NCBI RefSeq assembly: GCF_024171955.1
Contig: NZ_JAMTCS010000015.1
Span: forward strand, 1-64,000
Source of the DNA: Promicromonospora thailandica
GTDB taxonomy: Bacteria; Actinomycetota; Actinomycetes; Actinomycetales; Cellulomonadaceae
DNA: 64,000 nt
Direction of reading: 5' to 3'
Numbering within the stretch: the first letter of the stretch is position 1; every line of letters starts with the position of its first letter. The translations under genes and the position numbers were made by a program. The notes beneath the pieces were generated by a model. The model was not told the DNA's origin. It did no database searches and saw nothing but the letters and a program-made list of their open reading frames with translations. Positions 7,867-16,041 of the stretch are shown piece after piece.

Positions 7867-8622
7867 ATGATCCTCAGCCACGACACCACCGGCTCCGGCC
7901 CCGCCGTGCTGCTCCTGCACGCCGGCGTCGCCGACTCCCGCATGTGGGAGCCGCAGGTGGCCGCGCTCGCCCGCACGCACCGGGTGATCCGGTGCGACCT
8001 GCGCGGCTACGGCGCCACGCCCCTGACCGACGAGCCGTACGACGACGCGGGTGACGTGCGGGCCCTGCTCGACACGCTGGGCGAGAGCCGCGTGGCGATC
8101 GTCGGCGCCTCCTTCGGGGGCAACGTCGCCCTCCAGGTCGCCTCCGCCTGGCCCGACAGCGTCTCGCACCTGGTGCTGGTCAACGCCGCCTTCGAGCTGC
8201 CGGCCACCCGCTCCCTGCAGCGCTTCGTGCGCCGCGAGGACGCCCTCCTGGAGGCCGGCGACGTCGAGGGCGCCACCGAGCTCAACGTCGCCACGTGGGT
8301 GGGGCCCGAGGCCGACGACGAGGCGCGCGCACTGGTCCGCACCATGCAGCGGCACGCGTTCGAGGTCCAGCTCGGCGCGGGCGACGACGTGCGGCAGAAC
8401 CCCGGCCCGGAGATCGACCTCGACGCCGTCACCGCCCGCACCCTGATCGTCTCGGGCGGCCAGGACCTCGACCACTTCCGCGCCGTGGCCGGCCACCTCG
8501 CGGGGCACCTGCCCGGCGCCAAGCACGTGCAGCTCGGCTGGGCCGGGCACCTGCCCAGCCTGGAGCGCCCCGACGAGGTCACGGAGCTCGTCACGGACTT
8601 CCTGGCCGAGCAGGCCGCCTGA
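7867..8622 (+). CDS. Alpha/beta-hydrolase (carboxylesterase/lactonase type)
   Basis: A 251-residue hydrolase of the proline-iminopeptidase/enol-lactonase size class. The oxyanion loop is LLLHAGVADSRMW, the nucleophile S82 is in GASFGGN, the acid lies in SGGQDLDHF and the base in WAGHLPSLERP. The usual HG after the first strand is replaced by HAG, a common variant. There is no signal peptide. TACCGT at 7855-7860 lies six bases before the ATG at 7867 and no ribosome-binding site is present, so translation is probably leaderless. Substrate unknown. Confidence 0.82.
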   Translation: MILSHDTTGSGPAVLLLHAGVADSRMWEPQVAALARTHRVIRCDLRGYGATPLTDEPYDDAGDVRALLDTLGESRVAIVGASFGGNVALQVASAWPDSVSHLVLVNAAFELPATRSLQRFVRREDALLEAGDVEGATELNVATWVGPEADDEARALVRTMQRHAFEVQLGAGDDVRQNPGPEIDLDAVTARTLIVSGGQDLDHFRAVAGHLAGHLPGAKHVQLGWAGHLPSLERPDEVTELVTDFLAEQAA

Positions 8623-8665
8623 CCCGTGGCGACCGAACGCGACCCGGCTGCCGGGTGCGGCCGGC

Positions 8666-8871
8666 CTACCGGGCGGTGACCGTACCGTCGCGCAGCAGGG
8701 CCCAGGTGCGCGAGTCCGGCGAGAACAGGGCACGCCCGGTTCCAGCAGCACGGGTGCCACGTTGCCCCACCGGGCCCGCAGCCGCTCGTACACCGCGGCG
8801 GGCTCGGCGCTCGTCGTGGTCTCGATGAGCGGCGTCAGGTCCCCCAGGTCGGACAGGCGCTCGACATGCAC
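8666..8871 (-). pseudogene. Small gene broken by a one-base frameshift
   Basis: From a GTG at 8871, codons with G/C in the third position run through VERLSDLGDLTPLIE and RLRARWGNVAPVLLEP. The same quality of coding then continues one base out of phase with GRALFSPDSRTWALLRDG and a TAG at 8666-8668. The span of 206 bases equals 68 codons plus two, so one base is missing at about 8735-8742 (near GGAACCGGGCG). Restored, it would encode about 68 residues of unknown family. A real disruption or a sequencing error are both possible. The rest of 8623-8975 shows nothing else except the promoter side of the next gene. Confidence 0.5.
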
Positions 8872-8975
8872 CGGGCAGATGGCCGGATGGTCATCCGACC
8901 GCCATGCGATGGCTGTCTGCCGGTAATACCCCCGGTGGAGCGTGCTGTCCGGCACACCGACTCGAGGAGGACGGC

Positions 8976-9977
8976 ATGAGCACAGGGGTACGCAGGACGG
9001 TCGGCGCGGCAGCGGCGGCCGCGGTCCTGGCGATCGCGGCGGCGGGGACGGCCGCGCCGGGGGCGGCAGCGGGGACGGCAGCGACGGCAGCGAGCGCCGC
9101 CGCGGTGGCGCAGCGGTGGGCACCCGTTCACCACCAGGACGTGGACCAGACCGGGACCAACGCCCTCGGCGGCCGCTCGGACTACATCGCGGCGTATGAC
9201 TTCGACGGCGACCTGGACGCCCGCAACAACTGGGAGCACACCGGCGGCCAGCCGCTGGCCGCGACCGCGTACTACTCGGTGCTGGAGACGAGCACCCACT
9301 GGTTCGTGACGTACATGTTCTTCCACCCGCGGGACTGGTCGGACTCGATCTTCGACACGGAGCACGAGAACGACGCCGAGGGCGTCATGGTGGCGGTCCA
9401 GAAGGACGGGTCACCGTACGGGGTGCTGCGGGCAGCGGTGACGGTGGCGCACCGCGACTTCTACTCCTGGACGCCACAGGGCAGCACGTGGGGTGCCGGC
9501 GGCGAGTCGTTGGACGGCACGCTGCCGATGGTGGCGAGCCCGCACGACGGCCTGGCGCGCCCGGCCACCGCGCAGGAGGCCAAGGGTCACGGGCTCAAGG
9601 CACGCGGCGGCTACGACATCGTGGGCGACGGCGTGGTCTACCACCCGGGGGACCGCGCCGAGGTGCCGGAGCACCCGGACGACCGGGACGTGTCCTACCG
9701 CCTGGTGGACGTCCACGCACCGGGTGGCCTGTGGGCGCACCGTGCCGACGCCGCGCTGTTCGCGAGCCCGGGTACGTTCGCGGGTGACGCCTCGGGCAGC
9801 TGCGGCGACGGCGGGATCTCGTGCACGCAGAACTCCGCGAACGCCCCCTGGGGGTGGGACGACGGCGACGACGTGCCGGGTCGTGGTGCTCTGGCGACCG
9901 ACCCGGCGGGGTTGGTCGCGAGCTATTTCCGCATCCCGGAGCCTCTGGACCGGGCGTACGTGACGTACCCGTTCTGA
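8976..9977 (+). CDS. Secreted protein of unknown function
   Basis: A 333-residue protein with an Ala-rich signal peptide (cleavage near residue 30-37). The mature part is rich in Trp, Tyr, His and Asp: RWAPVHHQDVDQ, YDFDGDLDARNNWEH, TYMFFHPRDW and DTEHENDAEGVMVAV. The histidine/acid clusters could bind metal and loosely recall the HExD-like centres of Vps62- or NPP1-type secreted proteins, but the match is too weak to name. One Cys pair (SCGDGGISC) is present. GAGGAGG precedes the ATG at 8976, and a strong hairpin follows at once. Confidence 0.6.
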   Translation: MSTGVRRTVGAAAAAAVLAIAAAGTAAPGAAAGTAATAASAAAVAQRWAPVHHQDVDQTGTNALGGRSDYIAAYDFDGDLDARNNWEHTGGQPLAATAYYSVLETSTHWFVTYMFFHPRDWSDSIFDTEHENDAEGVMVAVQKDGSPYGVLRAAVTVAHRDFYSWTPQGSTWGAGGESLDGTLPMVASPHDGLARPATAQEAKGHGLKARGGYDIVGDGVVYHPGDRAEVPEHPDDRDVSYRLVDVHAPGGLWAHRADAALFASPGTFAGDASGSCGDGGISCTQNSANAPWGWDDGDDVPGRGALATDPAGLVASYFRIPEPLDRAYVTYPF

Positions 9978-10000
9978 CCCTCGACCTGAGGTCGAGGGTC
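9976..10000 (+). terminator. Hairpin terminator at the end of the secreted-protein gene
   Basis: GACCCTCGACCT (9976-9987) is exactly complementary to 9989-10000, starting within the stop codon. It is followed by CCCTCAACCTCAGGTCG, a partial reiteration of the stem sequence. Confidence 0.7.
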
Positions 10001-10040
10001 GTCAACCCTCAACCTCAGGTCGAACCTCAGACCGGGCACG

Positions 10041-10991
10041 TCAGGCCAGGCGGGCCGTCAGCGTCAGCTCCTGGCCGACGTCCAGCCGGACGTCGGCCAG
10101 GCGGACGCCCTCCGGGAGCCGGGCCCCCAGGTCGATGTCGCGCGCGGTGGCCGCGTCCACCCGGCCCTTGACGGTGCCCAGCAGCGCCGCCACGAGGGGG
10201 TTGCCGCTGGTGAGCTGCACGTCGCGGACCGCCAGCACCATGTCGGCGTCGACGCTGACCGACGCCGTGGCCTGCACGCGCGCCGACAGGAAGATGCCCT
10301 TCTTGATCGCGGCGTCGACCCGCAGGGTGGCCGAGCGCGGTCCGGTGGAGGTCAGGTCCAGGTCGAGGCCGGTCAGCGTGATGCCCTGCTGCAGCAGCAC
10401 GACCGCGAGGATGCCCCGCACGGTCGCGACCAGGCCGTCCTTGTCGACGGCGACCCGGGCGTGCCCCGAGACCGGGTGCTCGGCCGACGGCTCGACCGGC
10501 TCGGCGCCCACCCGGCCGTCGGCGCCCTCGACCCAGTCGAAGCGGAGCCCGGACAGCTCGGCCGTCACGTCGACCGGCAGGTCCACCACGACGAGCCGGT
10601 GCGCGTCCAGCCGGACGTGCCGGAGGGTCGCGGGCTCCCGGCGGACGACGTCGGGCCGCCAGGCCACCGACCCTCCCGCGCCCACCTGCCCCGGACCGGG
10701 CGCCGCCGGTGTGCCGTCGAACCGCACCACGACGCCCGACAGGTCGATCCGCGCCGAAGTCACGTCCGCGCCGTCGAGCACGGTCGTGACGGTGGCCCGG
10801 TCCAGCCCGGCGACGCGCTCGCCCAGCTCCTGGGCGAGCGTCTCGCGGACGCGGGCGGCGAGGTCGGCGCCGTCGACCGGGCGGGGCGCGGCGCCCAGCG
10901 GCACCGCTTCGGGTACGGGGCTGGTCGTAGGGCTGGGCACTGCGCGGTCGGCCGGCGTGACGGTGGCGGGGTGCTGGGCGGCGTCGGTCAT
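10041..10991 (-). CDS. DUF2993/LmeA-like protein, cytoplasmic form
   Basis: A 316-residue protein with a Pro/Thr-rich first 45 residues, then a beta-rich body repeating ARIDLSGVVVRFDGTP, LDAHRLVVVDLPVDV, GLDLDLTSTGPRSATLRVDA and VRDVQLTSGNPLVAALLG. The alternating strands and GNPLV segment resemble DUF2993 (LmeA-like) phospholipid-binding proteins, although no signal peptide or membrane helix is visible. ATG at 10991 chosen: TAGTGT at 10999-11004 sits seven bases before it, and no ribosome-binding site supports the in-frame GTG at 11021. Function unknown; assignment is moderate. Confidence 0.55.
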   Translation of the reverse strand: MTDAAQHPATVTPADRAVPSPTTSPVPEAVPLGAAPRPVDGADLAARVRETLAQELGERVAGLDRATVTTVLDGADVTSARIDLSGVVVRFDGTPAAPGPGQVGAGGSVAWRPDVVRREPATLRHVRLDAHRLVVVDLPVDVTAELSGLRFDWVEGADGRVGAEPVEPSAEHPVSGHARVAVDKDGLVATVRGILAVVLLQQGITLTGLDLDLTSTGPRSATLRVDAAIKKGIFLSARVQATASVSVDADMVLAVRDVQLTSGNPLVAALLGTVKGRVDAATARDIDLGARLPEGVRLADVRLDVGQELTLTARLA

Positions 10992-11048
10992 GGACGCGAC
11001 ACTATCCGGAGGCACCGACACCCACCGCCCCGCCGGCCGGGCGACGGG

Positions 11049-12053
11049 TCAGACCCGTCCGGCGTTGAGCCGTCGCTGCAGGGCCATGACGGCGCGTGAC
11101 TCCCGCGAGATCACACCGTCGACCGGGGTGCCGAGGTAGCGCTGCAGGGCGCTGATCGTCTGCGGGCCGATCTTGCCGTCGCGCTGACCGCCGGGCATGC
11201 CGATCCGGGCCTGGAGGGCGGCGATGACGCGGGAGCCCTGGGCGTCGGCCACCCAGCGCCAGCCGGTGGTGAGGCCGGGGTTGCGGTCGCGCCAGACGAC
11301 GCTCTGGGAGGAGACGACGCCGTCGACGGTGGTGCCCAGCTCCTGCTGGAGGCGCCGGGTCGTGGCCGAGCCCCAGGCGCCGTCGACCACGAGGCCACCG
11401 GGTTCGCCGGGGCTGGGCGGCGTGGAGCCGTCGCCGGTGCGGATGTCGTCGAGGCGGGCGTAGGCGTGCCGGCCGGGGCACGCGGTGGCCTTGACGTCGC
11501 GATGACCGTAGAGCGGTGCGGCGCTGGTCCACCAGCGGCCCTTGCCCTCGCCGTAGATGGCGGCGGCGGTGGAGACCTGCGCCGCCGTCGGCTGGCTGGT
11601 CTCGTAGTTGCCCGCGAGGCAGATGGACCGGGCGGTGCTGTTGCGCCCGCCCGTGTGGGTGCCGCGGCGGTTCCAGCTCACGCCCTGGTAGGCCCGCCCG
11701 GAGGGGAAGACGACCACGTTGTAGGAGATGCCGGTGCCGAACCGGGACTGGCCGACGCTCTCCAGCGCCCGCATCTGCTCGGCCTCCGCGGCGATGCTCG
11801 CGTCGGGCGAGAGCTGCGCCGTCACGGAGTGGTGCAGGAAGACCTCGACGGCGGGGCCGGTCAGGGTCAGGTCCCCGTCGGGGTAGCGCGCACCCCAGGA
11901 GGCGCGGGAGGCGATGCTTACGGCGGCCTGAGGTACCGCGGCGGGCTCGCCCGTCGGGTACTCCCCCGGCGCCTCGCCCGCGGGCTGGTCGTCGCTGCCG
12001 AGCACCTCCAGCACGTTCCCCTCGTCGTCCGTGATCTCGTAGAACGTCGACAT
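11049..12053 (-). CDS. PGRP-type N-acetylmuramoyl-L-alanine amidase with peptidoglycan-binding repeats
   Basis: A 334-residue protein. The first 50 residues are acidic and lack a signal peptide. Residues about 50-210 form a PGRP/amidase-2 domain: SRASWGARYP, zinc histidine in FLHHSVT, SYNVVVFPSGRAYQG, GTHTGGRNST, and YGHRDVKATACPG with the second zinc ligands. A Ser/Pro/Gly linker leads to two peptidoglycan-binding-1-like repeats (WGSATTRRLQQELG... and KIGPQTISALQRYLG). It should cleave the bond between muramic acid and L-Ala. GGGGG lies six bases before the ATG at 12053. With no export signal it may act like a phage endolysin, be released by lysis, or use another route. Confidence 0.85.
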   Translation of the reverse strand: MSTFYEITDDEGNVLEVLGSDDQPAGEAPGEYPTGEPAAVPQAAVSIASRASWGARYPDGDLTLTGPAVEVFLHHSVTAQLSPDASIAAEAEQMRALESVGQSRFGTGISYNVVVFPSGRAYQGVSWNRRGTHTGGRNSTARSICLAGNYETSQPTAAQVSTAAAIYGEGKGRWWTSAAPLYGHRDVKATACPGRHAYARLDDIRTGDGSTPPSPGEPGGLVVDGAWGSATTRRLQQELGTTVDGVVSSQSVVWRDRNPGLTTGWRWVADAQGSRVIAALQARIGMPGGQRDGKIGPQTISALQRYLGTPVDGVISRESRAVMALQRRLNAGRV

Positions 12054-12108
12054 GGCAGCCCCCAATGCTCCAGTTATGTCCTACTTGTCTGACCTGGCCC
12101 CCATGTCT

Positions 12109-12143
12109 ACCAGCGGGTGAACTTTCCGGCCACCCCCGCTGGT
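12109..12143. promoter_or_regulatory. Inverted repeat upstream of the GntR gene
   Basis: ACCAGCGG (12109-12116) and CCGCTGGT (12136-12143) are exact inverted copies 19 bases apart. The right arm lies just upstream of the -10 box of the gntR gene (TAGGGT, 12155-12160), a position suited to autorepression. Confidence 0.5.
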
Positions 12144-12154
12144 GGCACCGCTTG

Positions 12155-12160
12155 TAGGGT
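12155..12160 (+). promoter_or_regulatory. Leaderless -10 box of the GntR gene
   Basis: TAGGGT lies seven bases before the GTG at 12168 and no ribosome-binding site is present. This supports a leaderless transcript that begins at the GTG. Confidence 0.5.
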
Positions 12161-12167
12161 GGCGGAC

Positions 12168-12518
12168 GTGATCAGCATCGACGCCGACTCCCCGGTCCCG
12201 CCGTTCGAGCAGGTGCGCACGGCGCTCGCCCAGCAGATGGCGGACCGGACGCTGCCCGTCGGCACGCGGCTGCCGACGGTCCGGGCCCTGGCGGCCGAGC
12301 TCGGCATCGCGGTCAACACGGTGGCGCGGGCCTACCGGGAGCTTGAGTCCGCGGGCCTGGTCGAGACGCGGGGCCGGGCAGGCACGTTCGTCAGCGCGGC
12401 CGGCGACCAGCGGCTGGCCCGGGCCCAGGAGGCGGCGGCCCGCTACGCGGCGACCGTCCAGGGGCTCGGCATCGGCCGGGCGGAGGCGCTGGAGATCGTC
12501 GCGGCCGCCCTGCGGTAG
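12168..12518 (+). CDS. GntR regulator, short YtrA-like type
   Basis: A 116-residue protein consisting of a GntR winged helix (PFEQVRTALAQQMADRTLPV, LPTVRALAAELGIAVNTVAR, ESAGLVETRGRAGTFV) with only a short helical tail for dimerisation. This is the YtrA-like architecture, which usually lacks a large ligand domain and often controls ABC exporters or envelope-stress genes. None is adjacent here; the neighbours are a peptidoglycan amidase (divergent) and a DUF899 protein (downstream). GTG start chosen from the promoter position. Confidence 0.85.
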   Translation: MISIDADSPVPPFEQVRTALAQQMADRTLPVGTRLPTVRALAAELGIAVNTVARAYRELESAGLVETRGRAGTFVSAAGDQRLARAQEAAARYAATVQGLGIGRAEALEIVAAALR

Positions 12519-12526
12519 GCGTGGGG

Positions 12527-12553
12527 TGTCGATCTCGGCGCGGCTCGTTCGTC
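12527..12553 (+). promoter_or_regulatory. ECF-sigma-type promoter before the DUF899 gene
   Basis: TGTCGAT (12527-12533), 16 bases, CGTC (12550-12553). This matches the general form of ECF promoters, with TGTC at -35 and CGTC at -10 as reported for ECF41-type sigmas. It is about 90 bases upstream of the DUF899 start. Candidate only. Confidence 0.4.
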
Positions 12554-12642
12554 GAAGGTGTGCGGCGACCGATGAGCTCCGGCACGGGTCGTCGTCCGTA
12601 CGGGTGACCCGCCCGTCGAGCCGACCCAGCGAGGAGACCACC

Positions 12643-13404
12643 ATGACCACAGCTGAGACCACCGCCGTCCCGCCCGTCGTCGACCGCGCCGCCTGGCAGG
12701 CCGCCCGCGACGAGCTCCTCGTGCGGGAGAAGGCGCACACGCACGAGGGGGACGCGATCGCCGCGGCGCGCCGGCGTCTGCCGATGACCGAGGTCGACGC
12801 GGGCGCCGTCGTCGTCGGGCCGCAGGGGCCCACGACCCTGCTGGACCTGTTCGCGGGGCGCGAGGAGCTGGTGCTCTACAAGCACATGTGGCACGCCGGC
12901 GAGCCGTTCGAGAACCAGTGCGAGGGCTGCACCATGACCTACTGGGCGGTCCAGGACCCGGCTTACCTGACGGCCCGCGGCGTGTCGTTCGGGGTGGTCG
13001 CGCGGGCGCCCTGGCCCGAGCTCGCGCCCTTCGTCGAGTTCATGGGCTACCCGCAGCACTGGTACTCGGTGCGGGACACGGCCGAGGAGGTGCTGTCCGG
13101 CGGCGACTTCGGCACGTGGACGTGCTTCCTGCGGCAGGGCGAGAGGGTGTTCCTCACCAACACCGTCACGGGCCGGGGCGCGGAGGCGACCATGCCCGCC
13201 CTGTCCCTGCTGGACATGACGGCGCGCGGCCGCCGCGAGGCGTGGCAGGACTCCCCCGCGGGCTGGCCCGAGGGTCGTGCGCCGGGCTGGTTCTGGCGGG
13301 CCGACGAGACCGGCGCCGGGATCGGTCACGGCGGCCGCCCCGCGGTCCAGTGGGGCCGCCCGGGCGCCGCGGCGGTGGCACCCGGCGGGCGGCACCACCA
13401 CTGA
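12643..13404 (+). CDS. DUF899 thioredoxin-like protein
   Basis: A 253-residue cytoplasmic protein with the DUF899 signature: RDELLVREKAHTHEGDAIAA, RRRLPMTEVD, TTLLDLFAGREELVLYKHMW, and a Cys motif CEGCTMTYW at about residues 94-102, then TWTCFLRQGERVFLTNTVTG. The fold is thioredoxin-like with a CxxC in the expected place, suggesting a redox role. The exact reaction is unknown. The His-rich tail (GGRHHH) is unusual. GAGGAG precedes the ATG at 12643. An ECF-like promoter lies upstream. Confidence 0.8.
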   Translation: MTTAETTAVPPVVDRAAWQAARDELLVREKAHTHEGDAIAAARRRLPMTEVDAGAVVVGPQGPTTLLDLFAGREELVLYKHMWHAGEPFENQCEGCTMTYWAVQDPAYLTARGVSFGVVARAPWPELAPFVEFMGYPQHWYSVRDTAEEVLSGGDFGTWTCFLRQGERVFLTNTVTGRGAEATMPALSLLDMTARGRREAWQDSPAGWPEGRAPGWFWRADETGAGIGHGGRPAVQWGRPGAAAVAPGGRHHH

Positions 13405-13439
13405 CACGCGCAGCCGCCGGCGGGTGCGAGACTTCCGGC

Positions 13440-13862
13440 ATGCGCGACGACGAGTGGGCAGGACGGCGGGCGGAGGCGGTCCGGGTGCAGGCGGAGCGCC
13501 TGCGGGCGCGGCAGGACGCCGAGCACACCCGGGCCGAGGACATGCTGCGGCGGTTCACGGCCGCCGCGCACGCCGCGAAACTCGAGCCCGAACCCCTGGT
13601 GGTGCGGGGGTACGGGGGCCGCGGGACGGCGCGCACCGGCCTGCGGGGCTGGTACCTGCGCGTGGACCGCAGCGCCGCGGTGAGCACCGACGGCGGCTTC
13701 TACGTGCTCACCGCGCCGCTGAACCTGCTGGACCGCGTACGCGGCACGCGCCCCGAGCCGGCCCGCCCGCCCCTCACGCTCGGGGCGGGCGGCAAGGACG
13801 GCGAGTCGGTCCCGCTGGCCGACGCGCTGGAGCGCCTGCTGCCGGGCTGGCAGGACGGCTAG
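13440..13862 (+). CDS. Hypothetical protein (140 aa)
   Basis: A small basic protein with no membrane segment. Residues 1-50 form a charged, probably coiled helix (RRAEAVRVQAERLRARQDAE). The rest is beta-rich with RGWYLRVDRSAAVSTDGGFYVL and a C-terminal acidic helix (VPLADALERLLPGW). No family recognised. It follows the DUF899 gene by 35 bases without a ribosome-binding site, so it may be co-transcribed or have its own leaderless start. Confidence 0.6.
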   Translation: MRDDEWAGRRAEAVRVQAERLRARQDAEHTRAEDMLRRFTAAAHAAKLEPEPLVVRGYGGRGTARTGLRGWYLRVDRSAAVSTDGGFYVLTAPLNLLDRVRGTRPEPARPPLTLGAGGKDGESVPLADALERLLPGWQDG

Positions 13863-13882
13863 CCGTACCGGGTGAGGACCGG

Positions 13883-14899
13883 TCACGGACCGGTCAGGAG
13901 GCGCTCACGGCGCTGGTCGAGGTCCGCGAGCCGGCCGGCCACCTCGACGCTGCGTACCGTGACGGCCGCCTGTGCCCGGTCCACGGCGTCCAGGGCGTCA
14001 TGTACCCGGTCACCGGCGTCGTACGCACCGTCGACGAAGAAGCGGTGGAGGACCGCGGTGTCGAACAGGAAGTCGAACGGACCGAGGAACTGAACGGCCG
14101 CGAGCCGGTCCGCCCGGTCGTGGCCCACCCCGTCGATCTTCCTGGCCAGCTCGCGCAGTGACTCCCCGGCCTTGCGCATCAGCCCGGCGGCCTGGTCCAT
14201 CTGGTCAGCCTTGCGCCCGTCGGTGAGGAGGATCGGGCTCCTCCTGAACCGCCGCGTCCGGGCACGCCGCTCGGCCTGCGCCCGTCCCCACGCGTCGTCG
14301 AGGTGCCCCAGCGCGCCGACCAACGCCGTCCGGGCACGGTCCGCTGTGGCGGACAGCTCGTCCAGCTCGGCGAGCTCACGGCGCAGCACCTGGGACGCGT
14401 CCGCCAGGCGGCGCAGCTCCGGGACGGCGGGCGAAGCCGTCTGGATCGACCATGCCTCCGCGGCCGCGAGCGCGCCGGCGTACCAGGCGTCGACGTCGCC
14501 GAGACCCCGCAGGGTCGCGCGCACGGCCGCTATCTCGCGCTCCCGGTCGGCGATCGCGGTGCGGGCCGCCGCCGCGCGCGCCTCGGCCGCCCGCTGCTCG
14601 GTGCGACGGTCCGCGAGCAGCGCCGCGCGCCTGCCACGGACGACGGCCAGGATCGTCGAGGGAACGGGTCGCCCGAGCCGCCTGATCCCGGCCGTAGCGC
14701 GGTCCAGCGCGGCCGCGGCGTCCGTCAGCTCGGTGCGGGACCCGTCGAGCGCCGACCGCAGCACACCGAACCGTTCGGCGAGCGCGCGGTGCTCCGCCAC
14801 CGCCTCGGCGGCGGCGTCCAGCTCGGCCTGGAGCTGTCGCCCGTCACCCGGTGCGCGACGCGGTACGGCGGGCTGGTCCGGCCCGGCGGCCTCACGCAC
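13883..14899 (-). CDS. Coiled-coil protein, paralogue B
   Basis: A 338-residue soluble protein made mostly of long helices rich in Ala, Arg and Glu. It shares its full layout with the upstream neighbour: QAELDAAAEAVAEHRAL near the start, a central LRGLGDVDAWYAGALAAAEAW, KADQMDQAAGLMRKAGESL, and the end RRERLLTG. The two are tandem paralogues of unknown function. The GTG start at 14899 overlaps the upstream stop in the sequence GTGCGTGA, giving an eight-base overlap and translational coupling. No signal, membrane helix or nucleotide-binding motif was seen. Confidence 0.65.
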   Translation of the reverse strand: MREAAGPDQPAVPRRAPGDGRQLQAELDAAAEAVAEHRALAERFGVLRSALDGSRTELTDAAAALDRATAGIRRLGRPVPSTILAVVRGRRAALLADRRTEQRAAEARAAAARTAIADREREIAAVRATLRGLGDVDAWYAGALAAAEAWSIQTASPAVPELRRLADASQVLRRELAELDELSATADRARTALVGALGHLDDAWGRAQAERRARTRRFRRSPILLTDGRKADQMDQAAGLMRKAGESLRELARKIDGVGHDRADRLAAVQFLGPFDFLFDTAVLHRFFVDGAYDAGDRVHDALDAVDRAQAAVTVRSVEVAGRLADLDQRRERLLTGP

Positions 14900-15899
14900 C
14901 GGTCAGGAGGTGCTCGCGGCGGGCGCCGAGCTCGCCGAGGCGGGCCTCCAGGGCGGCCGCCCGGTCGGCGGCGCCCTGGCGCACGCCGCCGACGGCGACC
15001 TGCGCCGCACGGACCCGGTCACGGGCCTCGTTGATGCGGTTCATGACCGACCAGTCGCTGAAGATGTCGTCGAGCCACACGTCGAACGTGGCGCTCAGGC
15101 CGTCGACGCCGATGCCGCCGACACCGTCGCGGCCCAGGTCGCCGAGCTCGCGTGCCAGGGCGTGCAGCGCCTCGTCGGCGGTGCGCATCAGGGCGACGGC
15201 CTGGTCCATCTTCTCGCGCTTCACCAGGTCGGCGACGAAGCCCCCGCCGCCGAAGGTGTCGTAGGCGGCCCAGCCGCTCGCGCTGTCCAGGTGCTTCCGG
15301 GCGCCCGCCAAGGCCGCGCCGGCGACGTCCGCGGCGGCGACCACCTCCCGCACCTCGGTGAGCTCGGCGCGCGCCGCGCCGACCTCCGCCGCCAGACCGG
15401 TCAGCTCGCGCGCACCGTCGGCGCCGGAGCCGACCACCCACGACTCCTTCGCGGCGAGGGCCCGGTCCCGCCGTGCCCCGACGTCGCCCAGCCCGGCCAG
15501 GTCGGCGGCGACGACGGCGCTCTCGCGCTCCGCGACGGCGACGGCACGCCGCGCGGCGGCCACCTGGTACTCGGCGGCACGCTGCTCGGCGCGCTCGGCC
15601 TCCAGGCGCTCGTCCCGGTCGCCGCGCAGGGTCGCCCAGATCAGGGTGGGGCTGAGCTCCTCGAGCCGGCGCACATCGGCGGCCTCGCCCGCGAGCGCCT
15701 CCGTGGCGCGCGCCAGGCCCTTCTCGGCGGTCGCGAGCGCGGCGCGGGCCGACTCCAGCCGGCCGCTCAGGCGCCGGTGCTCGGCGACCGCCTGCTGGGC
15801 CGCCTCGAGCTCGGCCTGGATCTCGTGGCCGGGCCGCCGTGATCCGGGCTGCTGAGATCCGGGCTGCTGAGATCCGGACTGGTGCGCGTCCTGTGCCAT
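14892..15899 (-). CDS. Coiled-coil protein, paralogue A
   Basis: A 335-residue soluble helical protein. The N-terminus carries a short Gln/Ser/Pro/Gly repeat (SQQPG units from a 15-base DNA repeat at 15840-15885). Then come EIQAELEAAQQAVAEHRRL, two long coiled-coil blocks, LAGLGDVGARRDRALAAKESW, REKMDQAVALMRTADEAL and a C-terminal RREHLLTGA. It matches paralogue B along its length. No domain of known function was recognised. TACCCT (15906-15911 on the minus strand) lies six bases before the ATG at 15899, so the transcript is likely leaderless. It faces chrA across 17-bp repeats. Confidence 0.65.
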   Translation of the reverse strand: MAQDAHQSGSQQPGSQQPGSRRPGHEIQAELEAAQQAVAEHRRLSGRLESARAALATAEKGLARATEALAGEAADVRRLEELSPTLIWATLRGDRDERLEAERAEQRAAEYQVAAARRAVAVAERESAVVAADLAGLGDVGARRDRALAAKESWVVGSGADGARELTGLAAEVGAARAELTEVREVVAAADVAGAALAGARKHLDSASGWAAYDTFGGGGFVADLVKREKMDQAVALMRTADEALHALARELGDLGRDGVGGIGVDGLSATFDVWLDDIFSDWSVMNRINEARDRVRAAQVAVGGVRQGAADRAAALEARLGELGARREHLLTGA

Positions 15900-15927
15900 G
15901 GCGGCAGGGTATGCGGTCGCGTCGCAC

Positions 15928-15990
15928 CGCGACATGAAAGACATCGCGACATGAAAGGCATCGCGACACGAAAGGCGTCGCGACACGATG
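15928..15990. repeat. 17-bp tandem repeats between the coiled-coil operon and chrA
   Basis: Units start at 15928, 15945, 15962 and (partial) 15979, with consensus CGCGACATGAAAGGCAT. Each junction contains the palindrome TCGCGA or a close variant. They fill the space between two divergent leaderless genes, so they look like clustered regulator sites rather than coding sequence. Confidence 0.75.
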
Positions 15991-16028
15991 AGCGCCGCGG
16001 CACGGGGGACGCGAGACCCCGGGCCCGG

Positions 16029-16034
16029 TACGGT
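16029..16034 (+). promoter_or_regulatory. Leaderless -10 box of chrA
   Basis: TACGGT ends seven bases before the GTG at 16042. There is no ribosome-binding site. The 17-bp repeat array ends about 40 bases upstream. Confidence 0.5.
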
Positions 16035-16041
16035 CCGGGGT

